From an uncultured Lachnospiraceae bacterium (lineage in GTDB: Bacteria > Bacillota > Clostridia > Lachnospirales > Lachnospiraceae), in assembly GCA_910578175.1 (NCBI GenBank), contig CAJTPF010000007.1:1-64000 (forward strand): a stretch of 64,000 bases of DNA, read 5' to 3'. Of the stretch, positions 44,247 to 52,903 are shown piece after piece. Below the pieces are notes generated by a model. The model searched no databases, was not told the DNA's origin, and saw nothing but the letters and a program-made list of their open reading frames with translations. Positions within the stretch are counted from its first letter, which is position 1. Each line of letters starts with the position of its first letter. Both the position numbers and the translations under genes were made by a program.

Positions 44247-46016
44247 TCATCCCTGTAAATCGTCGTCTCCCTGAAGCGCTTCCACGCCTTCCTCACCGGT
44301 CCTGACTTTTATTACATTTTCCACATCATATATAAAAATCTTACCGTCGCCGATATTGCCGGTATAAAGAGCCTCTTTCGCGGCTTTTACCACTTCTGTT
44401 ACCGGTACTTTGCTGACTACTACTTCAATCTTAACTTTCGGAAGAAGCACCATATCCAAAGCAACGCCACGGTAGTATTTTGCATTTCCCTTCTGGGCTC
44501 CGCATCCGAGAACCTGCGTGACCGTAATACCCATAACGCCGATACGGTTTAATGCTTCTTTTAACTCTTCAAACCTGCTCTGCTTACAAATGATATCCAC
44601 TTTGGAGAGTTTTACATCACTGGCAACGGAACTGCTTTCCGAAACAAGTTCTACCGGCACAGCCTGTGAAACCGGTACTTTTTTCTCCTTCGTTCCTTTT
44701 TCCCCCTGTCCTGTGACCGCACCTCCCAAAACCGTGGGAACCGTGGATGGCATAAAGTCTGCATAAGAAGATTCCAGATTATGTTCCGTAACGTCCAGAC
44801 CAAGGAGCTCCTCTTCTCTGGAAGCGCGCAGACCGATGGTATGCTTGATCACAAGGAATACGATGGTCATGGTAACAAAGACCCATGCGCACACAGAGGC
44901 AACTCCCAGAGCTTCTACTCCCAGCAGTTTTACTCCGCCACCCGTGAACAGGCCTCTCACCGGTGTGCCGTCGATCACGGTTCCGGAACCGTCGGAAAAC
45001 AGACCGACACAGAGCGTACCCAGCAACCCGTTTAAGAAGTGAACACCTACTGCCCCCACCGGATCGTCAACCTTCAGCACTTTATCAACAAATTCAATAC
45101 CGAATACTACTGCAAATCCTGCTATGATACCGATAACCGCCGCACTTGCCGGAGATACGGTATCACAGCCTGCCGTAATGGCAACCAGGCCTGCCAGGGA
45201 ACCGTTCAACGTCATGGATACATCCGGTTTCTTATAACGAATCCATGTGATGATCATAACCGTAACCGTGGCAACCGCCGCCGCCAGATTGGTAGTAACA
45301 AAAATCTTTCCTGCCATTACAATGGCTTCTCCTTCCATAGATACCGTGGAAGCACCGTTAAAGCCAAACCAGCAGAACCAGAGAATAAATACGCCCAGAG
45401 CGCCCAGGGTTAAACTGTGTCCCGGAATAGCCTTTGGCTTTCCGTCTTTTCCGTATTTTCCGATACGTGGTCCCAAAATAGCCGCTCCCACCAGCGCTGC
45501 CGCTCCTCCGCACATATGTACCGCCGTGGAGCCGGCAAAATCATGAAATCCCAGTTCGGATAACCAGCCGCCTCCCCAGATCCAGTGTGCTTCAATCGGA
45601 TAAACCACCAGACTGATAATAAAACTATAGATACAATACGATATAAACTTTGTTCTCTCCGCCATGGAGCCGGACACAATGGTTGCCGCCGTTGCGCAGA
45701 ACACGGTCTGGAAGATCAGAAAGGCAAAGAACGGCACGCCCTCCGGCAGCATACCGGAACCATAGCTGGCTTCTGTTGCAATACCTTTGATCGTTCCGAT
45801 AAAACCGTTGCCGTCTCCAAACATCAATCCAAAACCGATCAGCCAGAACACCGGCGTTCCGATACAGAAATCCATCAGGTTTTTCATTATTATATTACCG
45901 GCATTCTTTGCTCTGGTAAAACCTGTTTCCACCATTGCAAAACCTGCCTGCATAAAAAATACCAGGGCGGCACCCAGAAGTACCCACATTGTGCTAACCG
46001 AACTAAATTCACTCAT
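44247..46016 (-). CDS. Ammonium transporter fused to a PII domain (Amt-GlnB)
   Basis: 589 residues. The first 400 form an Amt channel of eleven helices (VFFMQAGFAMVETGFTRAKNAGN, GSTAVHMCGGAAALVGA, CDTVSPASAAVIG). After an acidic linker, a PII domain starts near 465 (KVDIICKQSRFEELKEALN). It retains QKGNAKYYRG at the T-loop base and LPKVKIEVVV after it. The T-loop position of the uridylylated Tyr51 of E. coli GlnB is Leu here (YRGVALD), so control by uridylylation is not possible at that site; binding of ATP/ADP/2-oxoglutarate may remain. A leader terminator lies upstream. Confidence 0.95.
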   Translation of the reverse strand: MSEFSSVSTMWVLLGAALVFFMQAGFAMVETGFTRAKNAGNIIMKNLMDFCIGTPVFWLIGFGLMFGDGNGFIGTIKGIATEASYGSGMLPEGVPFFAFLIFQTVFCATAATIVSGSMAERTKFISYCIYSFIISLVVYPIEAHWIWGGGWLSELGFHDFAGSTAVHMCGGAAALVGAAILGPRIGKYGKDGKPKAIPGHSLTLGALGVFILWFCWFGFNGASTVSMEGEAIVMAGKIFVTTNLAAAVATVTVMIITWIRYKKPDVSMTLNGSLAGLVAITAGCDTVSPASAAVIGIIAGFAVVFGIEFVDKVLKVDDPVGAVGVHFLNGLLGTLCVGLFSDGSGTVIDGTPVRGLFTGGGVKLLGVEALGVASVCAWVFVTMTIVFLVIKHTIGLRASREEELLGLDVTEHNLESSYADFMPSTVPTVLGGAVTGQGEKGTKEKKVPVSQAVPVELVSESSSVASDVKLSKVDIICKQSRFEELKEALNRIGVMGITVTQVLGCGAQKGNAKYYRGVALDMVLLPKVKIEVVVSKVPVTEVVKAAKEALYTGNIGDGKIFIYDVENVIKVRTGEEGVEALQGDDDLQG

Positions 46017-46076
46017 AACACATATTTCCTATTTTAACTTTCTTTTTAACTTTCTACCACAGCCGGTTCGCGAATC

Positions 46077-46111
46077 AAAAAAAGGCGTCTGGGAATCTAC
46101 CCAGACGCCTT
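46077..46111 (-). terminator. Leader terminator (attenuator) of amt
   Basis: A perfect 12-bp stem, AAGGCGTCTGGG with CCCAGACGCCTT (46082-46093 with 46100-46111), hexaloop, followed on the minus strand by seven T. It lies between the amt promoter (about 20 bp upstream) and the amt start (60 bp downstream). Full transcription of amt therefore requires read-through. Confidence 0.85.
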
Positions 46112-46128
46112 CGCCGTTTATGCTGTGT

Positions 46129-46156
46129 ATTATAAACCTTTTTTTTGGGATGTCAA
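46129..46156 (-). promoter_or_regulatory. amt promoter
   Basis: On the minus strand a perfect TTGACA (46151-46156), 16-nt spacer and perfect TATAAT (46129-46134). Confidence 0.88.
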
Positions 46157-46190
46157 GGCTTTTTTTAGAATTATTAAAATTTCAAATGAA

Positions 46191-46219
46191 TTGAAAATAT
46201 GATTATAATATGTTATGAT
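46191..46219 (+). promoter_or_regulatory. Promoter of the four-gene ABC operon
   Basis: TTGAAA (46191-46196), 17-nt spacer, TATGAT (46214-46219), divergent from the amt promoter. Confidence 0.65.
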
Positions 46220-46289
46220 TACCATTATATAAATAAATTTCGCACATACTTAAAACGCATGGGATACAGAGTATGGAAATGAGGCCGAT

Positions 46290-46940
46290 ATGATAAAAAT
46301 CTCATCTGTCTGTAAAAAATACGGTAAACATACCATATTAGACAATATCAGCATAAACATTCATCCGGGAGAATGCGTCGGTATCATCGGTGCCAACGGA
46401 AGCGGAAAAACAACCCTGCTTTCCATTATTGCAGGATTTCTGAAACCGGAAAGCGGAAGTATTTCCATAGATAATAAAAAACTTTCCTTTTCTTCCGATA
46501 TCCTCCGGGGATATATCAGTTATGTTCCCCAGGAAAATCCGCTGATGGAAGAGTTGTCTGCCCTGGATAACCTGAGATTATGGTATACCGGAGCTTCTTT
46601 GAATCTGGAAGAAGAACTTGACCACGGTATCCTGAAACTGCTGGGTATCAATGATTTTTTGAACAAACGGGTTTCCCGCCTCTCCGGCGGCATGAAGAAA
46701 CGTCTCAGTATCGGAATCGCCCTGGCGGATAACCCTTCCCTGCTGATCATGGATGAACCCAGCGCCGCACTGGATCTGGAATGTAAAAAACAGATCCGGG
46801 ATTATATCAGGGATTTCACCCATAACGGCGGCTCCGTGCTTTTGGTCTCCCATGACGAACCGGAACTATCCATATGCGATAGATTATTTTTATTGAAAGA
46901 TTCTTCATTGACCAAGACTTCAAAAATAACCATTCATTAA
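46290..46940 (+). CDS. ABC transporter ATP-binding protein
   Basis: 216-residue ATPase of export type: Walker A GANGSGKTT, signature LSGGMKKRLSIG, Walker B LLIMDEPSAALDLE, switch HDEPE. First gene of an operon with an extracytoplasmic protein and two ABC-2 type permeases. Export or envelope remodelling is likely; the cargo is unknown. Confidence 0.93.
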   Translation: MIKISSVCKKYGKHTILDNISINIHPGECVGIIGANGSGKTTLLSIIAGFLKPESGSISIDNKKLSFSSDILRGYISYVPQENPLMEELSALDNLRLWYTGASLNLEEELDHGILKLLGINDFLNKRVSRLSGGMKKRLSIGIALADNPSLLIMDEPSAALDLECKKQIRDYIRDFTHNGGSVLLVSHDEPELSICDRLFLLKDSSLTKTSKITIH

Positions 46941-46958
46941 AAAGAAAGGATTGATTCC

Positions 46959-48710
46959 ATGTCTCAAAATGATAACGAAATCAGCGATTTATTTTTTCAG
47001 AACGTACCTGAACGGGAATCCCGGAAGAGTTCTGCCGAAAACGTGTCTCCAACGCAATCACCGGCGCCGGATTTCCCTGATACCCCTGTGGAACATCAAT
47101 ATAAAAATACTAAGATTAGAAAAAAACATTCCGGATTTGTACCGGCAGCAGCGATCATTTTTTTATTGGCGGTAACCTTTGCCGGAGTCTGGTATGTCCT
47201 GAGCCACGGTAAAAATTCTAATACCGCCTCGGTCAATACGGAATCCCTGGAAGCATTGTTTGATTTTTCCAGCCCTGTCAATGAAGCCATGGGATTAAAA
47301 GAAATATCCGAATTACTCACCGCCGGCTCTGCAAAACTGGAGGCCTCCGTTACGGTATCTTCCATGGCGGACATACCCGAAGCCTCGGGAATAGGAGTCC
47401 GTTATCAGCTTTTGAAAGATATGGATAAAAAAAAGGCTTCCGCCGATGTTTCATTATCCTACAGAAAAGCCGCAGTTCTTTCTGCAGCTCTGTATGCAGA
47501 CGAACACGATATCTGTCTGAAAATTCCGACCCTGTCCTCTGGTGTGTTTACCATCGGCTCGTCGGATATCGGAAAACAGATCAAAAAATCTCCTTTATTC
47601 ACTGAAGCCAGGAAGGATTTGGAAGATGACAACGCCATGGAATATCTGGAACCTTACTTTAATATACTGGATACCTTTGATATTGCTACTCTGTTTGAAC
47701 AGACAGATACCGGCAATGATTCCGGTCTGTTATCAGTGGTGCTGAACAAAATGGCTTCCGTTTACCCAACAGATTTTGAAAAGATCAAATCCGGTATCAC
47801 ATATGAAGAAGCCGATGCAGATGCCAGCGGAAACAAGGGAACAAAAGTAACCGTTTCGGAAGAAGGCATTGAATTGTTTATCAGCGATCTGCTGACACTG
47901 GCTTTGGATGACAAAGACTGTCAGGACTTTTTAAAAGGCTATTTCCAGACTTATTATCCTTTCTTCATTGTCAGACAGATAGAAGAGCAGTCATTTGATG
48001 ATTTTATGGAACAGATATTTTCCCGGCTCCGCATCGGTTTAACCTCAGCAGGAGATTCTTTTGCAGAATATTTCAATCAGGATGTCAGCTTTACCATATA
48101 TAAAAATACAAAGGGACAGCTTGTCAGCCTGACCTCTGAAAATTCCATCGAAACAGACGGTGAAACTTTGGATATCAATCTGTATATCACCAGCGGTTCC
48201 ACCGCAAATCCTGCGGATTCCATGCATTTCCGGCTGGAATGTTCAGACGGGGATGATACCCTGGGTCTGGAACTGGTAAACTCCTGCAGTCAGGATTCCG
48301 AAATAATTAAGCACAACCGGTCTATGATCATTTCATTCAATGATGAATCTTTTGTGCTGAACCATAACAGGACCTATAATACCGCAACCGGAAGATATGA
48401 AGGTATTATTAAAATATCCGAAGGTCCTGTTATATTAAAATTGAACGGAACTTTAAATAAGGCTGAAAAAGCCGGGGAATATTCTTTTTCACTGGACCGT
48501 CTCGATATCATATCCGAAAATGAAACCCTGTTTTCCGCTTCAGGCGAAATCAACATTTCAAAATTAGAGGAAGAGATAACCAGACCGTCCGGAACAGAAT
48601 ACAGAATTTTTGAAATGCCGGTGGATGATTTATCCTCTATCATGGAAAATATTTCCCACAGCATTGACTCTTTTGAAAATTCATTGTCCGATTACGGTTT
48701 TGGTAAATAA
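46959..48710 (+). CDS. Membrane-anchored extracytoplasmic protein of unknown function
   Basis: 583 residues: a Pro/Ser/Glu-rich cytoplasmic N-terminus (about 1-55), one membrane helix (about 63-85), then about 490 residues of mostly beta-rich extracytoplasmic sequence. That part contains short patterns such as VRYQLLKDMDKKKASADVSL, ISLTSENSIETDGETLDINLY-like TSENSIETDG and FVLNHNRTYNTATGRYEG. The alternation of extended strands recalls LolA/LppX-like lipid-binding folds or DUF6583-type proteins, a tentative comparison. Its place between the ATPase and the permeases implies a periplasm-side partner of this transporter. Confidence 0.7.
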   Translation: MSQNDNEISDLFFQNVPERESRKSSAENVSPTQSPAPDFPDTPVEHQYKNTKIRKKHSGFVPAAAIIFLLAVTFAGVWYVLSHGKNSNTASVNTESLEALFDFSSPVNEAMGLKEISELLTAGSAKLEASVTVSSMADIPEASGIGVRYQLLKDMDKKKASADVSLSYRKAAVLSAALYADEHDICLKIPTLSSGVFTIGSSDIGKQIKKSPLFTEARKDLEDDNAMEYLEPYFNILDTFDIATLFEQTDTGNDSGLLSVVLNKMASVYPTDFEKIKSGITYEEADADASGNKGTKVTVSEEGIELFISDLLTLALDDKDCQDFLKGYFQTYYPFFIVRQIEEQSFDDFMEQIFSRLRIGLTSAGDSFAEYFNQDVSFTIYKNTKGQLVSLTSENSIETDGETLDINLYITSGSTANPADSMHFRLECSDGDDTLGLELVNSCSQDSEIIKHNRSMIISFNDESFVLNHNRTYNTATGRYEGIIKISEGPVILKLNGTLNKAEKAGEYSFSLDRLDIISENETLFSASGEINISKLEEEITRPSGTEYRIFEMPVDDLSSIMENISHSIDSFENSLSDYGFGK

Positions 48711-48733
48711 ATAATCAGAAAGAATAAACAGAA

Positions 48734-49954
48734 ATGAAACAATTAATTCTTTTTTATAAACTTGAATGTAAACGAATCCTTAAATCATTACCCCATATTT
48801 TAGCCGGAGCAATTGCACTATCCCTTGTGGCAGGTGCAATTGCTTTTTGTGCAGGAAAAATGATCTATATCAATAAAAATGATATGGATATCAGCATCGC
48901 TTATTCGCTGGAAGACGAAAACAGGATGACCAAAATGATCGTCGGGATGCTCACCGGTTCCGACAGTATTTCCTCCGTCTGTAATTTTATTCAGACTTCT
49001 GAAAAAGAAAGCACCGAACTGCTGGAACATGATCAGATCTTGGCCTCCATCACCATTCCTTCAGGTTTTATGAACAGTCTGATGTCCGGTAAAAATTATT
49101 CCATACAGATCAGTCTACCAAAGAAGCTTTCAATATACTCCATAATACTTGTGGAACTTACCAAAGCGGTAGAAAATATTTTGGATTCTGCCCAGGCAGG
49201 AGTTTATACCCTGTACGACTTTTACAAAGAACAGGACGTTTTAGAGTATGAAAAAGAAGCCAATCTGGCTTTAAACAGTATTTACCTGACCAAAGCCCTG
49301 GACCGCTCTTCCACATTCCAGACCCATACGGTTTCAGCTACAGGGGCCGTTCCGGTGAGGGAATATTATATCTGTGCCGGCGTGGTATTGCTGCTGTTGA
49401 TGCTTGGAACCACCTTTATACATACCCTGCAGTCTAACAGCCGGATCATGAATCTGAAACTTTATCAGGCAGGTATCGGAAGCCGGCACATAGCATTTGG
49501 CAAAATCCTGTCCGTTTCCCTGGCACTTTTTATTTTATTATCCGGTTCTGTTCTGGTGATCGTTCTTTTAAGCGCCTTAAATATTCTTTCCGTAACGACA
49601 GGTCTGCCCGCTGCAATATTAAATACCGTCGCTGTCTGTCTCTGCGCTGCCGGCGTCATTGTATTTATCATTTCCCTCACTACCGGAAGAACCGGAGGAA
49701 TCTTATTATTATTTATTTCGTCTGCGGTAATGTGTTTTATATCCGGTTGTTTTGTACCGGAGCTGTTTCTGCCGGATGTTTTAAAAGAACTATCAAACTA
49801 TCTGCCTTCCACCCATATGCTGCGGCTAATGACAGATATGATACAGAATCGGATTTCACCCTCCCATCTGCTCCCGGCACTTTGTTCCGGAATATGCTTA
49901 TACCTTTTTACAACGCTAAATCTTTATGTTCGGAAAGGAGCGAAACTCAAATGA
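48734..49954 (+). CDS. ABC-2 type permease, first subunit
   Basis: 406 residues: an N-terminal helix (about 17-38), an extracytoplasmic loop of about 170 residues (SLEDENRMTKMIVGMLTGSDS) and about five C-terminal helices (about 212-400), as in ABC-2/DUF3533-like permeases. It overlaps the next permease gene by 4 bp (ATGA). Confidence 0.85.
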   Translation: MKQLILFYKLECKRILKSLPHILAGAIALSLVAGAIAFCAGKMIYINKNDMDISIAYSLEDENRMTKMIVGMLTGSDSISSVCNFIQTSEKESTELLEHDQILASITIPSGFMNSLMSGKNYSIQISLPKKLSIYSIILVELTKAVENILDSAQAGVYTLYDFYKEQDVLEYEKEANLALNSIYLTKALDRSSTFQTHTVSATGAVPVREYYICAGVVLLLLMLGTTFIHTLQSNSRIMNLKLYQAGIGSRHIAFGKILSVSLALFILLSGSVLVIVLLSALNILSVTTGLPAAILNTVAVCLCAAGVIVFIISLTTGRTGGILLLFISSAVMCFISGCFVPELFLPDVLKELSNYLPSTHMLRLMTDMIQNRISPSHLLPALCSGICLYLFTTLNLYVRKGAKLK

Positions 49955-51024
49955 ATAAAAATACTTATAACCGGTTTTGTATCTGCCTCCGCCTCTTCAT
50001 CAAACGCCTGCTGAATAAGGTATCTTTTATTCTCATTCTGTGCCTGTTGCCGGTTTTCTCCTTAGGATTAAAATATCTGTTAAAAGATGCCTCCATCACC
50101 ATCCGTGCGGGATTATACAACGAAGATACCGGTTCCTCTGCAGAACATATCATTCAACGGCTCAGCAAAAACCCGGAAGGAATCACATTCCGGGAATTCA
50201 GCTCAAAAGATGAAATGCTGGATTCCATCCGAACCAGAAAATATGAGTGCGGTTTCGTTTTTTCCGAAGATTTTTCCCGACGTCTTTCAGAAGGCAATAC
50301 AGCCGAAACCGTAGAACTGTATGTTTCACCGGGAACCGCTGCCGGTTCCATTGCAGCAGAATATGTATACTCCGAAATATTTACGCTGTATGCGTTCGAA
50401 GAATTCATGGATTTTATCGGCAGCAGAACCTATCTTTCATTTTCTCCCAGGGAATTTTCCTCTCTCCGTGAAAGACTTCAGCCGGTTTATACCGAATACC
50501 TAAACAGCGATGAAACTTTTTCCTTTGAATATAAAACTCCCACAGGAACCGTCAAAGATACCTCCGTTATGCTGCCGGATTATATTCTGGGTTCCGCTTC
50601 CGGAATAGCCGCCCTATTTATCATGCTGGGCGCTTTTGCAGGAACCGTTCATTTATACCGGGACAGCAGGAAAGGAATCTTCTATTCATTGCCTTCCAAA
50701 ACGCGAACGCTCTGTAAACTGGCGGATATATTCTCCGGCGCTTTTCTCACTGCGCTGAGCGCAATGATTACCATAACCATCTGTAACGGAACAGAAAACC
50801 TTCCGGAGACAATGTTTCATCTTACGGTTTATACGGTAATATGTACGGTGTACTGCTATCTGCTTTATAAACTGCTGCCCAATGTCCGAATATTTTCGGC
50901 AGTAATGCCAATATTAATTATGGGAAGTATCATATTCTGTCCGGTATTGATAGACTTTAGCGTCATATTACCGGCTGTGAAATATTTGAAGTGGGGATTC
51001 CTGCCAACGTATTTCTTTGGATGA
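49951..51024 (+). CDS. ABC-2 type permease, second subunit
   Basis: 357 residues with the same layout: helix at about 22-42, a loop with IIQRLSKNPEGITFREFSS, and a block of about six helices. The start at 49951 has AAAGGAG upstream and overlaps the previous stop by 4 bp; the longer frame that begins at 49732 is just the overlap with the other permease gene. The two permeases likely form a heterodimer with two ATPase copies. Confidence 0.85.
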   Translation: MNKNTYNRFCICLRLFIKRLLNKVSFILILCLLPVFSLGLKYLLKDASITIRAGLYNEDTGSSAEHIIQRLSKNPEGITFREFSSKDEMLDSIRTRKYECGFVFSEDFSRRLSEGNTAETVELYVSPGTAAGSIAAEYVYSEIFTLYAFEEFMDFIGSRTYLSFSPREFSSLRERLQPVYTEYLNSDETFSFEYKTPTGTVKDTSVMLPDYILGSASGIAALFIMLGAFAGTVHLYRDSRKGIFYSLPSKTRTLCKLADIFSGAFLTALSAMITITICNGTENLPETMFHLTVYTVICTVYCYLLYKLLPNVRIFSAVMPILIMGSIIFCPVLIDFSVILPAVKYLKWGFLPTYFFG

Positions 51025-51097
51025 AACATTGACAGACGATCATTTATCCTGTACAATCCATATTAAATTTTTCAAAAAATAAAGAAGGAATAAAACA

Positions 51098-51907
51098 ATG
51101 TCATATAAATTAATCGCTTTAGATATAGACGGTACTCTTACTAACTCACAAAAGATCATTACCCAGCCAACCAAAGAGGCTCTTCTGGATATCCAGAAAC
51201 AGGGATTTAAGGTGGTTCTGGCTTCCGGAAGACCCACGCCCGGTATGGCCGGTCTGGCAGACGATTTATGCCTGGATCAATACGGAAGCTATGTTCTTTC
51301 CTATAACGGTGCAAAAATCACCGACTGGCGTTCCAAAGAAGTTGTATTTCAGAAAACGCTGCCGCTCAGCGTGATTCCTGATCTATATAAATATGCGTTG
51401 GAAGGGGGCGCAGGTATTATTTCCTATGAGAACGACAATGTGGTTGCCGGTACGCCCATTGACGACTATATGATGATAGAATCCAGGATCAATAAACTGG
51501 ATATTAAATATGTGGAGAATTTCCCGGAATATATGAATTTTCCCACAAACAAATGCCTGATGACCGGTGAACATACGGTTTTAAGGAAAGTGGAAGAACG
51601 ACTAAAGAAAAAATTCAAATCTCTTCTAAGCATATATTTTTCGGAACCCTATTTTCTGGAAATCATGCCGCAGAATGTGGACAAAGCCCAGTCCCTGCTT
51701 ACTCTGTTAAATACCATCGGGCTGACCAGCGAGGAAATGATATGCTGCGGGGATGGATTTAACGATATTTCCATGATAGAAATCGCCGGACTGGGAGTTG
51801 CCATGGAAAACGCCCAGGAAGTCGTAAAAACCGCCGCAGACTATATTACCCGCTCCAATGACGAGGACGGAATCTTACATGTCATTCAGAAATTTATAAT
51901 GGAATAG
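51098..51907 (+). CDS. Cof-type HAD phosphatase
   Basis: 269-residue HAD-IIB enzyme: motif I LIALDIDGTLTNS, motif II VLASGRPTPGM, a large C2 cap (about 85-190), and motif IV CGDGFNDISMIEIAG. Dephosphorylates sugar phosphates or cofactors such as FMN or PLP in relatives; substrate here unknown. RBS AAGAAGGA. Its 3' end overlaps the convergent next gene by 14 bp. Confidence 0.92.
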   Translation: MSYKLIALDIDGTLTNSQKIITQPTKEALLDIQKQGFKVVLASGRPTPGMAGLADDLCLDQYGSYVLSYNGAKITDWRSKEVVFQKTLPLSVIPDLYKYALEGGAGIISYENDNVVAGTPIDDYMMIESRINKLDIKYVENFPEYMNFPTNKCLMTGEHTVLRKVEERLKKKFKSLLSIYFSEPYFLEIMPQNVDKAQSLLTLLNTIGLTSEEMICCGDGFNDISMIEIAGLGVAMENAQEVVKTAADYITRSNDEDGILHVIQKFIME

Positions 51908-52793
51908 TCCTGCGGTCCGGCATTTCCTTATAGTCTGCATAGAGTTTATCCTTCCGCCACTGACTGTCGCAGACCTCCTCCGCCTGTTTCAGCCAGTACC
52001 GGGACTGTTCCTCGTCTCCCAATGCAAAGTAAAGCCAGGCGGCCAGTTCCCGTCTCATAAGCTGCATTTCCATATTCTCCGGAAATACATAGTGATTCAG
52101 CCACTGTAGCGCCTGGGAATAATTCCCCTTCAGATATTGATATTTTACATGGGTCAGACAGATGAAAGCGCCCATATTATCCTTCCTGTTCTTAAACGTT
52201 TCCAGATAAGGTCTGGCCTCAAAGAGGTATTCTTCCGTTTTTTTCATGTCTCCCGCTTCCATAAAAATTTCCAGCGCGGTAAGATAAAATAAAGTTTTCT
52301 TATATTTTACCGGGAACGTTTCCAGACTTATATGAAATTCTGTACAATTATGTATTTGCTCCACTATATGAACTGCCCTGTCCATTTCCCCTGTTTCCGC
52401 ATACACTTCTGCCAGCAGCTCAAGGCCTTCCCAGTCCTCGGCAAATACTTCCATCCTGTCGCTTTCCAATATACTCCTGTCCGCTCTGCCGATGGAATGT
52501 TTACTGTTATACCGGTATATCAGATAATCTTCCAGTTCCCGGGTAACTTCCTCCGTCTTACCTTCGGTACGTATCCTCTCCCGGATCGCTTCCATCCGGC
52601 TGCCCCTGCTTTTGCCTGCGGTCCTCTGCCGGAGCACAAATAAGCCCATCCCCAGCGGCAGGGAGATAAAAAACCACTTCTTTCCGCCGGAAGCCGTTTC
52701 CAGCACGGATTCAAAAAAAACAGTAAACAAAACTGCAAACAAAACATTTATAAAAACCATCCATCCCGGACTCACTGTTTTTTTATTCTTCAT
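51894..52793 (-). CDS. Membrane-anchored TPR-like protein of unknown function
   Basis: 299 residues: two N-terminal membrane helices (about 9-53), a basic stretch, then helical-hairpin repeats that look TPR-like (LELLAEVYAETGEMDRAVHIVEQI, YLTALEIFMEAGDMKKTEEYL, AWLYFALGDEEQSRYWLKQAEEV). Cytoplasmic scaffolding is likely. The start at 52793 has GAAAGGAAAA upstream. No enzymatic motif. Confidence 0.75.
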   Translation of the reverse strand: MKNKKTVSPGWMVFINVLFAVLFTVFFESVLETASGGKKWFFISLPLGMGLFVLRQRTAGKSRGSRMEAIRERIRTEGKTEEVTRELEDYLIYRYNSKHSIGRADRSILESDRMEVFAEDWEGLELLAEVYAETGEMDRAVHIVEQIHNCTEFHISLETFPVKYKKTLFYLTALEIFMEAGDMKKTEEYLFEARPYLETFKNRKDNMGAFICLTHVKYQYLKGNYSQALQWLNHYVFPENMEMQLMRRELAAWLYFALGDEEQSRYWLKQAEEVCDSQWRKDKLYADYKEMPDRRTIPL

Positions 52794-52836
52794 ATAGGAT
52801 TTTCCTTTCACGGTTGAAACTCTGTTTACTTTTCAT

Positions 52837-52882
52837 CATAAAATCTGCCGGAAACCTCCTATTATTTCCGGCAGATTTTATG
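52837..52882 (-). terminator. 18-bp hairpin after the hydrogenase operon
   Basis: CATAAAATCTGCCGGAAA (52837-52854) pairs perfectly with TTTCCGGCAGATTTTATG (52865-52882) around a 10-nt loop. The T-tract is part of the stem rather than after it. It lies just past hydA and is likely a terminator or 3'-end protector. Confidence 0.75.
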
Positions 52883-52903
52883 CTCTGTAGCTTAATCATT
52901 CAT

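Noticed and set aside
44777..45600. Long plus-strand frames opposite amt
   Set aside because: Antisense shadows of the amt coding sequence with no start signals.
46959..47175. Overlapping short frame at the start of the 583-residue gene (46951-47175)
   Set aside because: It is a shadow in another frame, without its own ribosome site or family features.
49732..49950. N-terminal extension of the second ABC permease
   Set aside because: It is an out-of-frame reading of the first permease; the ATG at 49951 has its own ribosome site and 4-bp overlap.
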